DNA of 64,000 bases. It comes from Cycas panzhihuaensis (lineage: Eukaryota; Cycadophyta). The position numbers were made by a program, and so were the translations under genes. Position 1 is the stretch's first letter; each line of letters begins with the position of its first letter. The stretch lies in NCBI GenBank assembly GCA_023213395.1, contig CM041465.1, forward strand, positions 175,033,741 through 175,097,740, in the 5' to 3' direction. This document shows positions 1 to 9,942 of the stretch, in pieces. The notes beneath the pieces were generated by a model, which saw only the letters and a list, made by a program, of their open reading frames with translations, ran no database searches and was not told the DNA's origin.

Positions 1-111
1 TTTTCCTTAGGCTTTATTTGTTCCAAGTGTTCTTCCCATGTTTTGCTATAGATCAGGATATCGTCACAGAAAACCACATGAATCACCTCATAATGTGTTT
101 TAATATTGAAT
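1..111 (-). pseudogene. Gypsy reverse transcriptase fragment (element G)
   Basis: The minus-strand translation contains VVFCDDILIYSKTWEEHLEQ, the catalytic YxDD-type box of Ty3/gypsy RT with its conserved downstream helix. The box reads FCDD. Chromovirus B in this window has FFDDILINSKTWEEHLEHL at the same place, which supports a related family. Only about 35 codons are visible. The upstream palm and fingers are absent, and the rest lies outside the window. Confidence 0.8.
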
Positions 112-153
112 CAACCTTTTTGAGCTTTTATCTCTACTTTTTCCCTTCGAAAC

Positions 154-168
154 GAAGCTCTGATACCA
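154..168 (-). other. Primer-binding site of element G (initiator Met tRNA type)
   Basis: The minus strand reads TGGTATCAGAGCTTC, matching the 3' end of plant initiator methionine tRNA. It lies two bases from the LTR edge at 171, the same spacing as in element B. Confidence 0.85.
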
Positions 169-170
169 CT

Positions 171-761
171 TGTAGCGATCTAGTTATACTTTTATAGTAA
201 TTTTCCTCAAAAATACATGTAATAATCCACAAAAGACAATAACTAGATGCTCGTCAATAGGAAAATGAACAAGGAACAGGAATTACAGAATCCACCAAAG
301 TAAATAATAATCTTTATTGTCAAATAATACCAAAATAGAATGAAATTACAACAACAAAATACCAGTCTTTCCTTAAGAAGTGAGCTTCCCTCTTCGAGGC
401 GAGGAACCCTCCAAACTGTAGCCCCCAAATGGGTGAGCTAATTGCAGCCCTAGAACCGAAAATGCGCAACCAAAATAACCTTGGAACGATGGATTGGGAT
501 GCAACCTAAACTTCCTATATATAATGATCAAAATACTTTAATTAGAAGTCGGCCAGACTAGGCAATATTATCCTTAATACTGCTTAAATAGAAGTCGGCC
601 AAAACTTCTCCAAAATTGGCAGGCTAACTTTAAATGGTCATAACTTTTAATAGAGATGCCGGAATTGACTTTTGTCTGAACATTTGGAATCGTCGTTCGA
701 AGACCTTTGATTTGAATGGTCATATGCTATACCTTTGACCATATTTTGGAATGCTACAACA
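171..761 (-). repeat. 5' LTR of element G
   Basis: About 591 bp, starting TGTAGCG and ending CTACAACA on the plus strand, so on the element strand it starts TGTTG and ends CTACA. The inner edge is fixed by the primer-binding site. The outer edge is fixed by the abrupt return to plus-strand RT coding sequence of element F at 762. The partner LTR and the left target-site duplication are outside the window. Confidence 0.75.
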
Positions 762-1021
762 TTTGCCACTAAACGGGGAACCTATGCATGTAGAATGACG
801 CCATTTGGGCTCATAAATGCCCCAACTACTTTCCAAGATCTAATTCTTAATATCTTTCGCAAGATGATTGGGGAAAAAGTAGCCATATTTCTCGATGATT
901 GGACATTATATGGAGCAATCAAGAATTGTCTTGAGAATACTTGGAATATGTTACAAATGTGTAGAGAAAACAAGTTATACCTAAATCTAGAAAAATGTAC
1001 TTTAATGGTGTTATTTGAGAA
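762..1021 (+). pseudogene. Gypsy reverse transcriptase, middle part (element F)
   Basis: The translation includes RGTYACRMTPFGLINAPTTF and then KVAIFLDDWTLYG, the conserved PFGL.NAP.TF block and the YxDD box (here FLDD) of gypsy RT. It is cut on the left by the LTR of element G and on the right, after LEKCTLMVLFEN, by the LTR of element C. The next residues of the same RT, NLLGHVVSKEGL, reappear at 21211, 20 kb away, which proves that C is an insertion. Confidence 0.9.
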
Positions 1022-1450
1022 TGTGGCATGCCTACAAAATTTATGACAAAAAATATTAATCGTTACAACATAAATCATCCAAATACTAGCATCTCAACAT
1101 AACTACATCAAATCTTCACAATAAATCAAAGTAAATACAATTTCCAGATATACACAATAAATAATAATCACATGAAATATCAATAGTCATTGCCCTATTC
1201 GAGGTGAGGGTTTCCTCCCAAAAGTAGTGCCCTAATGGCCCTAGGCCATTATTCCAAAACAAATAACAAATTCTCCAAAATAGTTACAAATGAATAATGC
1301 TCCCCTATTTATAGTTCTAGCTTGGACTAATTTTAATCTCTCTCTAAAACAAACTTCTTATTCTCTCTCATAAAAACCTGACTTCACTTCACATAATTAG
1401 ACATGTAATAACTCCTTAAAACTTGACTTCACATAATTAGGAATGTAACA
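1022..1450 (-). repeat. 3' LTR of element C
   Basis: A 429 bp LTR matching 20756-21208. It contains a short internal direct repeat (CTTCACATAATTAGAC and its near copy around 1391-1447) that is also present in the other LTR. A minus-strand TATA-like TATAAATAGGGG lies at about 1303-1314. Confidence 0.85.
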
Positions 1451-1468
1451 ACTCCCCTCCCTTTGAAA
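1451..1468 (-). other. Polypurine tract of element C
   Basis: On the element strand, AAAGGGAGGGGAGT abuts the LTR start TGTTACATTCC. This is the expected position of the plus-strand primer, and it fixes the element's orientation as minus. Confidence 0.8.
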
Positions 1469-1791
1469 TGCTTCACCCTCAAAGCCTAGATTGTCACATG
1501 GAGAGTTGCTTGGGGCCAGTCTTCTGACATATTCTTCAATCTGCCACCTGCTAAGTCTTATATGTCATAAAAAATTGGTCCAATCTTGTGTCTTTTGTTG
1601 GGGATAATTGACATATAACCTAAACCTGCATATGCTTGTGTCTGGGACCTAGTGCATGTTGTATTCCATCCTATACAGAACTGATCCTAGGACTTGTGTG
1701 ATGCTAATGGTGTTTGGCCAAAATCATGTTTTGTGGTTGCACATTTTGTCCTCTAATGATATCACTCAAGGGATGAGAGGTGTCAAGAAAA
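1469..1791. other. Element C 3' internal region without recognisable coding
   Basis: This lies between the polypurine tract and the Ser/Leu-rich open segment. I see no domain, and only short reading frames. Confidence 0.5.
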
Positions 1792-2502
1792 CTAAAGGGA
1801 TTTTATAGAGAGGTAATAACGTGATTTTGGGAGGTCAACAAAAAAATGGTCATAAGGGTCGTATAATGGTGATTGCATAACACAAGAAAGAATGGGAGAA
1901 GTGGGGGTCAATGAGGTAGTCAACAAAAAATTTGTATGTGTGTGAAATAGGAATATAATAGTTATATATTGAGAGTTTTGTAAGGTGTCTATTGCACAAC
2001 TAGGGATCGTAGGGAAATAAGGCAGATGCAAGATCAGGGATAGTTGCTCTTTATGGGAAAGAGGTTTTAATAGGGGTTTGGAGACGAAAATAGGACTAGA
2101 CAAAAGAATTATTGGAATAAAAGAGTGTTGGTTATATGAAAGTGTGGAAGGTTGGGACAAATATGAGGAGGTTTTATAAGAGGGAAGGCCAACTTTTGAA
2201 TTAGGATGTGGAATACGATGAAGGGAGAGTAGAAGGTTTAGAACATTTTGTTGAGAAAATTCTTTAGGGGATGAAGAAACATACGAGCAGTGAAATGGAC
2301 TATGGTTGGGAAGAGGTACTAGGATTTGTCCTATGAAAAATTGGGAGTTAAGGAGCTTAGGGCTTGTATATCTATGGGGTAAGGGGAAGAGGTTTTCTTT
2401 ACAACTATTGAGTATGGAAATGAAACTACCAAGGGAAATGGACGTGCATGATAGCACTAGAAGACTCAACCAGTACCTTATTGGTGTTAGATTCTTCTTC
2501 AA
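1792..2502 (-). pseudogene. Ser/Leu/Pro-rich open segment of element C (no known domain)
   Basis: An open stretch of 236 codons rich in Ser, Leu, Pro and His. It carries KPLLKPLSHKEQLSLI, which matches ISKPLSHKEQLALIPH in element E (41905-41955), and a second weaker match (IGQILVPLP versus VREILVPLG). The two elements therefore share an ancestral segment in the same relative place and orientation. The openness itself may be partly an artefact, because a pyrimidine-rich strand has few stop codons. I do not recognise a function, and cannot say whether it was ever translated. Confidence 0.45.
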
Positions 2503-2737
2503 GATGCTCTATCTTCACTTCCATCCGCTCAGTGTCTTCACGCTTGTTGTGTTGTTGCACCAGAATTGATTCTCTTTGATGTCCCTGCAAGAATTCCTGA
2601 ATTTCTCTATCAAGAGTTAGTTCTTCCTCTTCTTCTATTAATTCTTCTACTTGCTCAAATTCTTTGGCATCTTCACTTTGCTCGTGTACCTGTGCATGTG
2701 TTTCCTCTTTTTGAACTTTGTCTTCCTTGTGACACAT
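2426..2737 (-). pseudogene. Acidic, Glu-rich open segment of element C, possible coiled coil
   Basis: A 103-codon segment rich in Glu, Gln and Lys (for example EQVEELIEEEEELTL) just upstream of the Ser/Leu-rich segment and in a different frame. Element E has a comparable Lys/Glu-rich stretch (LIAKLEDLKKKARDWEEK, about 36685-36745) at the equivalent place after its Gag-like domain. It is probably the C-terminal tail of a Gag-type protein, with a frameshift between the parts. Function is unknown. Confidence 0.4.
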
Positions 2738-2817
2738 TTCTTCTTGGTGCCTGTCTTTTGCTCCCCCTTGAATTGAGTTCTTTTGAAATCCTTCACCTAT
2801 CTTCCACTAACTGGATG

Positions 2818-3063
2818 CTACGTGACATGAAATTGAAACCATAACCAGTTGCTAAATAGTTTTGGTTCGCTAGACCAATTAATGAACCGATCAAAAGATT
2901 TCCCTTCCAAGAGAAGTTCCATATATGGTCCACGATCTTCAATCTTTGTATCCTCCATGTTGTCATTTAGTGTTTCGACAAGTTCTAGCCATTTTCTCAC
3001 CTTTGTGTCTTTATTAGGATTGAAAAAAACTAACCCCATTATCAACAGGACCTGCAACTTCAC
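2818..3063 (-). pseudogene. Possible Gag N-terminal remnant (element C)
   Basis: An 81-codon open segment containing KVRKWLELVETLND, which resembles the WL..(V/A)E motif near the start of plant gypsy Gag domains (compare WPIEWLDTVEVYLE in element E). It follows the element leader and precedes the acidic segment, the order expected for Gag. The match is short and the assignment tentative. Confidence 0.35.
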
Positions 3064-3713
3064 GACTTAAAATCTAGATCGAAATTGATCCAATAAGTAC
3101 CTTGTGATTATTTAAATTGAGGATCTTTGAACCAAGATTCCAACAGTTTAGACAAGATTGGAATTTGGCAGTTACAGTAGAGGTTATAGACGAATGTCTA
3201 AGTACCACTTTTGAAAGTCAAACTTAAAAAAATAAAAAGGTTTAAAGCCCATTTTGGACTTTGGCCCTTGGTCACTAAAGGTCATCACCTGACCATTCAC
3301 TAGCATGAAGGCGTTGACCACCAGAACTCAGAAAAGAATGCAATCTGGTTAAATTTTTGGAACCATATGGTAAAAAATATACTCCTATTTGTAAAAGTTT
3401 TACAACCTAGCTTGTACCCAATCTATGAGGGTCAAAGGCGAATCCCTTCGTTCACCCTCCGTTGATGGACGACTCCATGATTTATGCTTCTTTGTGGACT
3501 CATAATTTTGCGTTTCGTTTCGATTCATGGGCTGTTGATTTTTGCCTCGAAAACAACTCTGTGAACAACTTGGTGAGTTTTGTAACTCAATTCAAAGTGG
3601 TTGATTTGTGACTTTATTCCTCTTAGAAAGTTCCCTGTGGAGATGACCATCAACGGGACTCGATTGCATGGTCGTCGTCCCACCTAGAAGTAGTTTCTCA
3701 TAGGTCATGCTTG
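3064..3713 (-). other. Leader segment of element C
   Basis: Non-coding by eye. On the minus strand it carries a block around 3110-3185 (about TTGTCTAAACTGTTGGAATC) that recurs in element E near 36195-36245 and in J near 52450-52520, marking the three as one family. Confidence 0.5.
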
Positions 3714-3718
3714 GTAAT

Positions 3719-4266
3719 TGTAGCGAAAACTTTTATCTATTTCAGAAATAACACAAAGATTCAAAGATACTGATCCAATATATGCTCAAACAAACCTTAT
3801 CAATCCCAAATAATAATGAATATTGGAAATACATCATATACACCAAAGTAAAGTAATGGAAATAGTACAAATAAAAGGTAAATATATTGTCCAAAATAAT
3901 ATTGGAAAGTACAAAAATATACAATAGAATGTCCTTATTGAATGCTTGTACCTTCGAGGCGGGAATCCTCCAAATATCTCAAGCCAAAAGGCTGATCCAA
4001 CTACAACCCTAGAGCCGAAAATATGGAAGAGATCCAACTGAAGTGATGATCCAAAATGAGGGCTTTGATCCCTATTTATGATGGTCAATTATTATCCAAC
4101 TTGAAGTTAGCCAAAACTGGGACAAATCACTAGTAGTGAACCATGAATGAAGTCGGCCAAAAGACAGGCTTATAGGTCAGCCAATACTCTTACTCCTGCA
4201 CTCAATTCTACGGGTTTAAGTCAACTGACAGGCCCCTAAAGAGAGGGTTTTTCTTGGAATGCAGCC
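3719..4266 (-). repeat. 3' LTR of element B
   Basis: A 548 bp LTR pairing with 19578-20124. It starts TGTAGCG on the plus strand right after the duplication GTAAT. The inner end (plus-strand GGAATGCAGCC) differs from the other LTR (GGAATGCAACA) where it meets the polypurine run. Confidence 0.9.
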
Positions 4267-4281
4267 CCCCCCCCCCCCCCC
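4265..4281 (-). other. Polypurine tract of element B: uninterrupted G17 run
   Basis: Seventeen consecutive C on the plus strand, so G17 on the element strand, directly against the 3' LTR. Position and strand fit the polypurine tract. Such a long pure G run is unusual, and its length may be affected by slippage or sequencing error. Confidence 0.7.
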
Positions 4282-4309
4282 TGAAAAAATGCTTTGCCCT
4301 CAAAGCATT

Positions 4310-4443
4310 GGTAGATTTAGAAACTATTGTATCCACTTGTCTAACTCCCATGTTGCATCTTCTGCATCCAATGTCTGCCACTTTATGAGGTACTCTTTGA
4401 CTTGTCTTATTTGAAGTTGCCTGGTGAAAATTTGGAGTATTCC
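4310..4443 (-). pseudogene. Chromodomain at the integrase C-terminus (element B)
   Basis: The minus-strand translation contains QVKEYLIKWQTLDAEDATWE, the signature core of a chromodomain: a hydrophobic strand, the (Y)L(I/V)KW motif and the (D/E)ATWE motif. In chromoviruses this module binds modified histone tails and guides integration to particular chromatin. In-frame stops lie just before (after PELNE) and just after it, so the copy is dead. It sits about 100 bp from the polypurine tract, the usual place. Confidence 0.85.
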
Positions 4444-4529
4444 TTCTGGTTCTAGTATAATCTTTGCTTATTCATTGAGTTCTGGCAAGGATGTCTGTGG
4501 TACTATTTTGTCGCCGATCTTTTTCTTCG

Positions 4530-5549
4530 GGCATGAACATGAAAAGTGTCATGGATCTTGCTTGTTATCGGTAACTTAAGTTTGTAGGCTACTTCCTCGA
4601 TTCTGTCAAGTACTTGATATGGTCCAAAATATCGAGGAGCGAGCTTTTGTGTATTCTTCTTGCTCAATGACATCTATTTGTATGGTTGTAACCTTAAAAA
4701 AATCCAATTGTCCTTTTGGAAGCTACTTTCAGATCGCTGCACATCTACTTGTCGCTTCATTTTATTCCTTGCTCTCGCCAAATTATCCTTAAGAATTCTA
4801 ACTGTGTCTTCCATCTACTTTTGGTGTTCTTGGACAACCTGAACTTGGAATGATTCGTTCCATGTCAATAGAGATGGCGGTTGATATCCGTAAAGAGCAT
4901 GGAATGGTGTCATCTTGGTGGAAGAGTGGTATGTTGTATTATACCATCACTCGGCTAAGTGCAACCACTTGTGCCACTAAATTTGTTTATCCACACAGAA
5001 ATTCCTCAAATAGCTTTCCAGACATCTGTTGACTATCTCTGTCTGCCCATCTGTTTGGGGATGATACGTTGTGCTCATGTGCAATTTCGTACCTACAATT
5101 CTGAATAGGTCCTTCCAAAATTTACTAGTGAATGTTGGGTCACTATCGCTAACAACAGTTTTAGGAAACTTATGCAATCTATGGATTTCTTTCATATATA
5201 GTTCTGCAACGTCACTTGCCTTTACTGTTGACTGTAGCCCTAAAAAATGACTATATTTTGTTAAGCTATCGACTATGACAAAGATCGCATCTTTACCTTC
5301 TAATTTTGGGAGATCTGTAATAAAATCCATTGAAATGTCTTCCCACTTTTGGTTGGGAATTAGTAGGGGATGTAGCAGACCTAGGGTCTTTACACATTCT
5401 ACCTTGTTTTGTTGACAAGTATCGCATTCTATCACAAATTTTTGGACGTCTGATTTTAAGCCCTTCCAAAAGTACGATGCTTTTATCTTCTGATATGTCT
5501 TGTCTATACCAGTGTAGCCTGCTTCTGGGACCGAATGTGCTTCTTGCAA
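4530..5549 (-). pseudogene. Integrase (element B)
   Basis: The integrase inserts element cDNA into the host chromosome. The N-terminal zinc region keeps the C..C pair (CDTCQQNK), but where the family has GH.G this copy reads GYTG, so one His is lost. The catalytic core shows the first Asp in SMDFITDLPK, the second in VVSDSDPTF and the Glu in DGQTEIVNR. After an in-frame stop at 4977, the C-terminal part continues through LAPRYFGPYQVLDRI, a GPY/F-type module, with a frame change. The chromodomain follows. Confidence 0.88.
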
Positions 5550-5666
5550 TATAATTCCCTTTAATTTGGAATTTTTGGGAATACAGATTTTGTCGTTCCG
5601 AAGAATCAGATCGCCCTTTTGCCAGTATCTATCTGAATCGCTTCCCTTGATGTTATCTAGGAGCTT

Positions 5667-6157
5667 TTAGTATCTTAGATCTGCCATATATTCAATTATG
5701 ATGGATTTTAGCCATGAGGACATAATTGTTGATATCAACTGTAATGAAGGGCCTTCCTTTATTTTATTTGGGATTCGTGATAATGTGTCTCCTATAATAT
5801 TCTCTTTGCCTTTCTTATATACTATCGTTAAGTCAAAATTCTGCAACTTACTGACCCATTTTTGTTGGTCATCGGACAATATCTTTTGCCTGAGGAAGTA
5901 TTTCAGACTATCATGATCCGTGCACACTTGAAATGAATTCCTTAGTAGATATTGTCGCCGTAGTTGGATGGCGTGCATGACTGCGAGCATCTCCTCATCA
6001 TAAATTGGTTTGAGTTTTTCTCTATTATTCAACTTTCAACTCTCATAATCTATTGGTCATTCATCTTGGAGTAAGACTGCCCCTATTCCAAATCTTGATG
6101 CATCACACTGTAGTATGAATGGTTTCGAAAAATCGAGTGTTGCTAAGACTAGAGCTG
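5667..6157 (-). pseudogene. RNase H domain (element B)
   Basis: RNase H removes the RNA strand during reverse transcription. The minus-strand translation has FILQCDASRFGIGAVLLQDE with the first acidic residue, then YDEEMLAVMHAIQLRRQYLL, VCTDHDSLKYFL and KGKENIIGDTLSRI, the conserved RNase H blocks of gypsy pol. At least two in-frame stops interrupt it, after LLQDE and after YES. It lies between RT and integrase as expected. Confidence 0.88.
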
Positions 6158-6949
6158 TTACCATGCCTTTCTTGAGATCACCAAAGCTTCTTGTGCTTTC
6201 GAGTTCCAAGCAAACATGTCTTTCTTGGTTAAGTCTGTGAGTGGAGCTGCTAGGTGTGCATAACCCTTTATGTACTTCCTAACAAACCCTGTTGTCCCCA
6301 AGAAACCCCGAACTGCTGTAACACTTGTTGGGGTTGGCCAATTGACAATTGCTTGTATCTTCTTTGGGTCAATCCTTATGCCTTCTCTAGTCATGATGTG
6401 TCCTAAGTATTCTAGTTCTTCCTTTGCAAACGAACATTTCTTCTTCTTGGCAAAGAAAGGATTATCACGTAGAATTTCGAAAACGATTCTCAGATGTTCT
6501 AGATGCTCTTCCCATGTCTTACTATTGATTAAGATATCATCGAAGAAAATTAACACAAATTTGCGTAACACTTGCTTGAAGGTATCGTTCATGGTGCGTC
6601 TGTTAATCCAAACGACATTACCTTGACTTCGAACAGGCCTTCATGTGTTCTGGATGCTGTCTTCTAAACGTCTTCTTCCTTTATCCGGATTTGATGACAT
6701 CTTGAGCGTAAGTAATTTTTGGATTTTGTCCAACAGATCGTCAATGCGCGTGATCGGGTATCTGTTCTTGACTATTAATTGATTGAGACCTCGATAGTCC
6801 ACACACATTCTATATGCGTTGTCCTTCTTTTGACTAATAACAACTAGGGCTGCAAATGGGCTTGTGCTAGTGGCAATACTCCCTTAGGATAGTAGTTCGC
6901 CTGTGATTTTCTCGATCTCTTTCCGTAAATGGTACAGATGCCTATATGG
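6158..6949 (-). pseudogene. Reverse transcriptase (element B)
   Basis: The active-site box is FVLIFFDDILINSKTW, followed by FAKEELEYLGHIMTREGI and the thumb block VRGFLGTTGFVRKYI. The N-terminal half, toward 6949, shows CVDYRGLNQLIVKNRYPI in a different frame. Between these parts (about 6600-6720) the order is disturbed, with a Gly/Arg/Ser scrap where the PFGL.NAP block should be, so a rearrangement or deletion has damaged the palm. It belongs to the same family as the scrap at 1-111. Confidence 0.88.
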
Positions 6950-7627
6950 TCAATTGTTGACAGGTGCCGCACCTATTACAAGTTCAACTGCATGTTGATT
7001 TTGCTGAAGAGGCGGCAGTCCTTTCAGTTCGTCAAACATTGTCTTGTATTCTTCTATAATTTGTTGAACCTCTGATGGAATATCCTTGATTTCGACCTTA
7101 TAGCATGTCATAATGTATATTGATGGGTTTTTTCTGAGGAGCTTCTCCATTCGGTGTGATGAAACCAACTGTACTAGTGGCGTTCGCAATACCTCCAATC
7201 TGTATTTATGTCCTCCCTGGCGAAAACACGTAACTCTGGTCAAATAATTAGTGACTACATTGGCCAATGTTTGAAGCCACTGAATTCCTAATACTGCATC
7301 CATGCCGCTGATTTGCATTGCGAACATTCATGTGTTTGTAGAATATTCACCCATTTGTAAATTGATTTTTCTGCAGAACCCTCCACACGGTGTTGTTTTC
7401 CCATTTGCAATTGATACTTGGAATGTGTTTATTCGTTCTATTTTAATTCCAAGTTTCTTTGCAGTTGCCCTGTTTATAAAGTTATGTGTACGTGTACTAC
7501 CACTATCGACTAGTATTACGACAGGCGCCCCTTTGATCATCCCTTGGAACCAGAGTGTCTGCGTGGTGACACATTGTCCAATAATTGCTTGTAGTAATAT
7601 GTGTACGTTTTCTATATCTAGCTCCAA
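6950..7627 (-). pseudogene. Aspartic protease and linker to RT (element B)
   Basis: The protease cuts the polyprotein. The active site is visible as VILVDSGSTRTHNFI, a DSG motif with a two-residue irregularity after it. The second conserved block, MDAVLGIQWLQTL, lies on the other side of an in-frame stop near 7328. The linker ends with the segment typically before RT (IIEEYKTMFDELKGLPPL). Both parts are in one frame, so one stop rather than a frameshift separates them. Confidence 0.85.
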
Positions 7628-7640
7628 AAGTTCATCTACT

Positions 7641-7832
7641 TCATCTTGTTCTGGCTTTTCTTCGACTTCTTAGTGAATTTCTTTGGTTGTTTCTTCTTGC
7701 TCTGATATTTGTTATGTCTTCAGTATTAATTATGTATACCGTTTTCTCAATGCATTGATGTTCGCGGTTCCACTTCAAACCACATTTGAAACAAGTTCCT
7801 TTCTTCATATGTTCTTCCTTAGTTGTTGTTTC
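7641..7832 (-). pseudogene. Gag zinc knuckle (element B)
   Basis: GTCFKCGLKWNREHQC is a CX2CX4HX... variant zinc knuckle of the CxxCG..W...HxC form typical of chromovirus Gag, which binds the genomic RNA. Element A is inserted at 7832/7833, so the upstream Gag continues at 18456. The few residues beyond 7832 belong to A's LTR. Confidence 0.8.
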
Positions 7833-7899
7833 TGTTGGGACATATTTTGACACACTAGGCTATGAGGAGACCGGAGATAGGCTGTGTGACCTTGAATGT

Positions 7900-8180
7900 G
7901 CAGGTACGGATCGTACGGAGGTACGCATGAGGCCGAAAAAGAAGAAAAACAACATTCTGGGTACGTGTGATAGGTGTGTACCTAAAAAGGTACGCAACAC
8001 AGTATACGTACCTCTGGCAGTACACAAGCAGATGGAAAAGGTACGCACAGCAAGACCTAACAGATGGACACATGGGATGATGTCAGACGTACGTACGAAC
8101 GTATGGATGATTAAGACAACAGTTAAGGTGGTTAACTAAAGATTAACGAAGAGGTACGCTTATTGTTGAAAGAGTACAAT
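7900..8180 (+). promoter_or_regulatory. GTAC-motif cluster in the LTR U3 region (element A)
   Basis: At least ten GTAC cores occur here, including CGTACGG, GGTACGC several times, TATACGTACC and the palindromic run GACGTACGTACG near 8086. The equivalent part of the 3' LTR (about 17690-17955) keeps most of them. GTAC is the core recognised by plant SBP/SPL transcription factors and found in copper-response elements (established). A role here is inference from position upstream of the TATA-like box. Confidence 0.45.
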
Positions 8181-8419
8181 TATGACAGGGAGTCATAACC
8201 CTTCAGCCAAAGGACACCAAGAAGGCACATTTAAGGGATTTCACAAGGACCATTCTGTTAGGGTGAGAGCCAAGTATTCAGAGACTTAGCAGTACAGTAG
8301 CCAATACGTATGCCAATAGCACAAAGTAGTGTATAATGATGTGTACCTTCTGGGTATGCATATGGCAGCAGTAGTGTATGTGGCTGGAATGCACACGGAA
8401 TGCATTCCATCACCTATTG

Positions 8420-8426
8420 TATAAAG
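8420..8426 (+). promoter_or_regulatory. TATA-like box of the element A LTR
   Basis: TATAAAG lies in TTGTATAAAGACTT, followed about 15 bp later by an AATAAA-like signal. The same sequence is in the 3' LTR near 18203. It probably sets the transcription start. Confidence 0.5.
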
Positions 8427-8647
8427 ACTTATTGCTTAATAAAAGAAGAGTTACGTGGAAATGTGGATTCAATGTGTTTTATGAGGATTGGATGATGAAC
8501 AAATATGTGACATGATTGTATGGAATTGTGAACAAATATGTGTGATTTAAGTGTATGAATATGTTGATTGTATCCTAGATTAGACTACCTGTGTTATCTT
8601 GACAAGTGTACTTTCTCACAAGTGTAGTGTGAAATCATAAGTCAACA

Positions 8648-8665
8648 TGGGTTCCATTGCCTATG
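8648..8665 (+). other. Presumed primer-binding site of element A (tRNA not identified)
   Basis: TGGGTTCCATTGCC directly follows the LTR end. It starts with TGG as required, but does not match the initiator Met tRNA used by most other elements here. The primer tRNA is not identified. Confidence 0.5.
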
Positions 8666-8787
8666 TCCATTGAGGAGGGACGAGGCCCAGGAGTTTCACA
8701 AGGGGGAATGTTCAAAGGACATAGGACCCTGGCTATCGTCATGATGGCAGGCTGTAACTAAGCCTCCGACAGCCAAGGGACCTTCCA

Positions 8788-9942
8788 ATGCCACCTAAGA
8801 GGCCTTCAAAGGCCGGAGAGCCACAAAAGGATACTTCACCTAAGGGGAAAGAAACAAGTAAACAGAGAGCATTATGATGGTCAAAGGAGTCAAAATTGAG
8901 AAGGGCAAGAAGACTAAGTTCGCATAATAACGAGACTAAGGGATGGTCCGTTGAAGAATCTGAGGCAGGTGGAGCCCAGACACCTCAGGAGAAAGGAGAG
9001 GGAAACAATGGCGAACAAATGGTACTAACAACAACCCCAATCAAGTATGACCTGTTTAGCCCAGAAAGGGAAGAAAAACCAAAAGTGAATGAGAAACATA
9101 AAGACGCCCTAAGGAAGGAGGAAAATACACCCGTGGAAGATACCTCGAAGGACCTAAGTGATAATGAGAAGAAGGCAGAGGAAGGTCCCTCGGCATATTA
9201 GGAAAACAAGTTAACAAGGCAACTTTTTGAGGATTCGCCAGATAGAGGGTCTGAGCAATCGTATATAGTCGTCACACCATTGACAATACAAGTGCCAAGT
9301 GTGCTAGAACCTATACACCTAAAGACGCCATTCAAGAATCCCCTATTTGGAAGGGATAGCATTATAGTAAGCACACCGAACACACCACCTAAAGTCAAGG
9401 GTTAAAAGGAAGAAGTAGAATCCCTTGAGGAGGAAAAAGGAGAAGAATCACCACTGAGTGGAATACCAGTACAGTCACCCAAGATGGACGACTATAGGGA
9501 TTTTGGAAAATTGATCTTTAATGACACCTCTGATGCAACAGAGCACGCATATTTGTTCCAAAACTTGATTGATGTAAAGAAAATCACAGATGAAGATGAA
9601 ATAAAGGCCAGATTCACTTGCACGTTGAGGGGAGTACCATTGGCATGGTAGAAGGAGTTGAATAAAAAGGAAACATGGGCCAACACAAACAAGTCTTTTG
9701 AGGAAAGGTTTCAAAAGTTCTGAAGCAATGAAGCGGTACAAATTGCCTTAAGGGAAATCAAACAAAGACCGGGAGAACCAGTATTGACTTATATCAGCCA
9801 AATGAAAATCATCACTGCCAATATGATCAATGAGACAGTGACAGACCACAACATGAAGAATTATTTTGTCAGAGGATTAAATGAAAAGTTGAGATCTATG
9901 ATGCATGCACATCTATTGAAATCATTCAAGAACGCCTAGGAT
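8788..9942 (+). pseudogene. Gag, N-terminal and capsid-like part (element A)
   Basis: Gag forms the intracellular particle. The frame starts at ATG 8788 (MPPKRPSKAGEP) and stays in one frame to 11568, with no indel needed across about 930 codons, but it carries in-frame stops at 8875, 9199, 9403, 9649, 9721 and 9937. The retrotransposon-Gag domain is seen as FTCTLRGVPLAW, stop, KELNKK and then FEERFQKF, with VLTYISQMK and YFVRGLNEKLRSMM downstream. The stretch before it is charged and low in complexity. Confidence 0.85.

Larger units (their letters stand above)
1..761 (-). mobile_element. Element G: truncated Ty3/gypsy retrotransposon (5' LTR plus RT scrap)
   Basis: Read on the minus strand this is a 5' LTR (171-761), a primer-binding site, and then directly an RT fragment that leaves the window at position 1. 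Gag, protease and the first part of RT are missing, so a large internal deletion joins the leader to RT. The LTR resembles that of chromovirus B (shared blocks around the Cys-Leu-Glu-Gly-like segment near 380-420 and the LTR end), so G is probably a relative of B. It sits inside the RT gene of element F, which resumes at 762. Confidence 0.75.
7833..8647 (+). repeat. 5' LTR of element A
   Basis: An 815 bp LTR beginning TGTTGGGACAT and ending CAACA. It lacks a 26 bp segment present in the 3' LTR (around 18280-18305). It contains a GTAC-rich upstream region, a TATA-like box and an AATAAA-like signal (TTAATAAAAG, about 8436). Confidence 0.92.

Noticed and set aside
1792-2502. Stand-alone host gene for a Ser/Leu-rich protein
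   Set aside because: It lies between the LTRs of element C, shares a segment with element E, and is open mainly because the strand is pyrimidine-rich.
7855-8139. Several overlapping small frames in the LTR of element A
   Set aside because: Both strands are open by chance in the GTAC-rich region. The same frames in the 3' LTR differ at many codons in a non-coding pattern.
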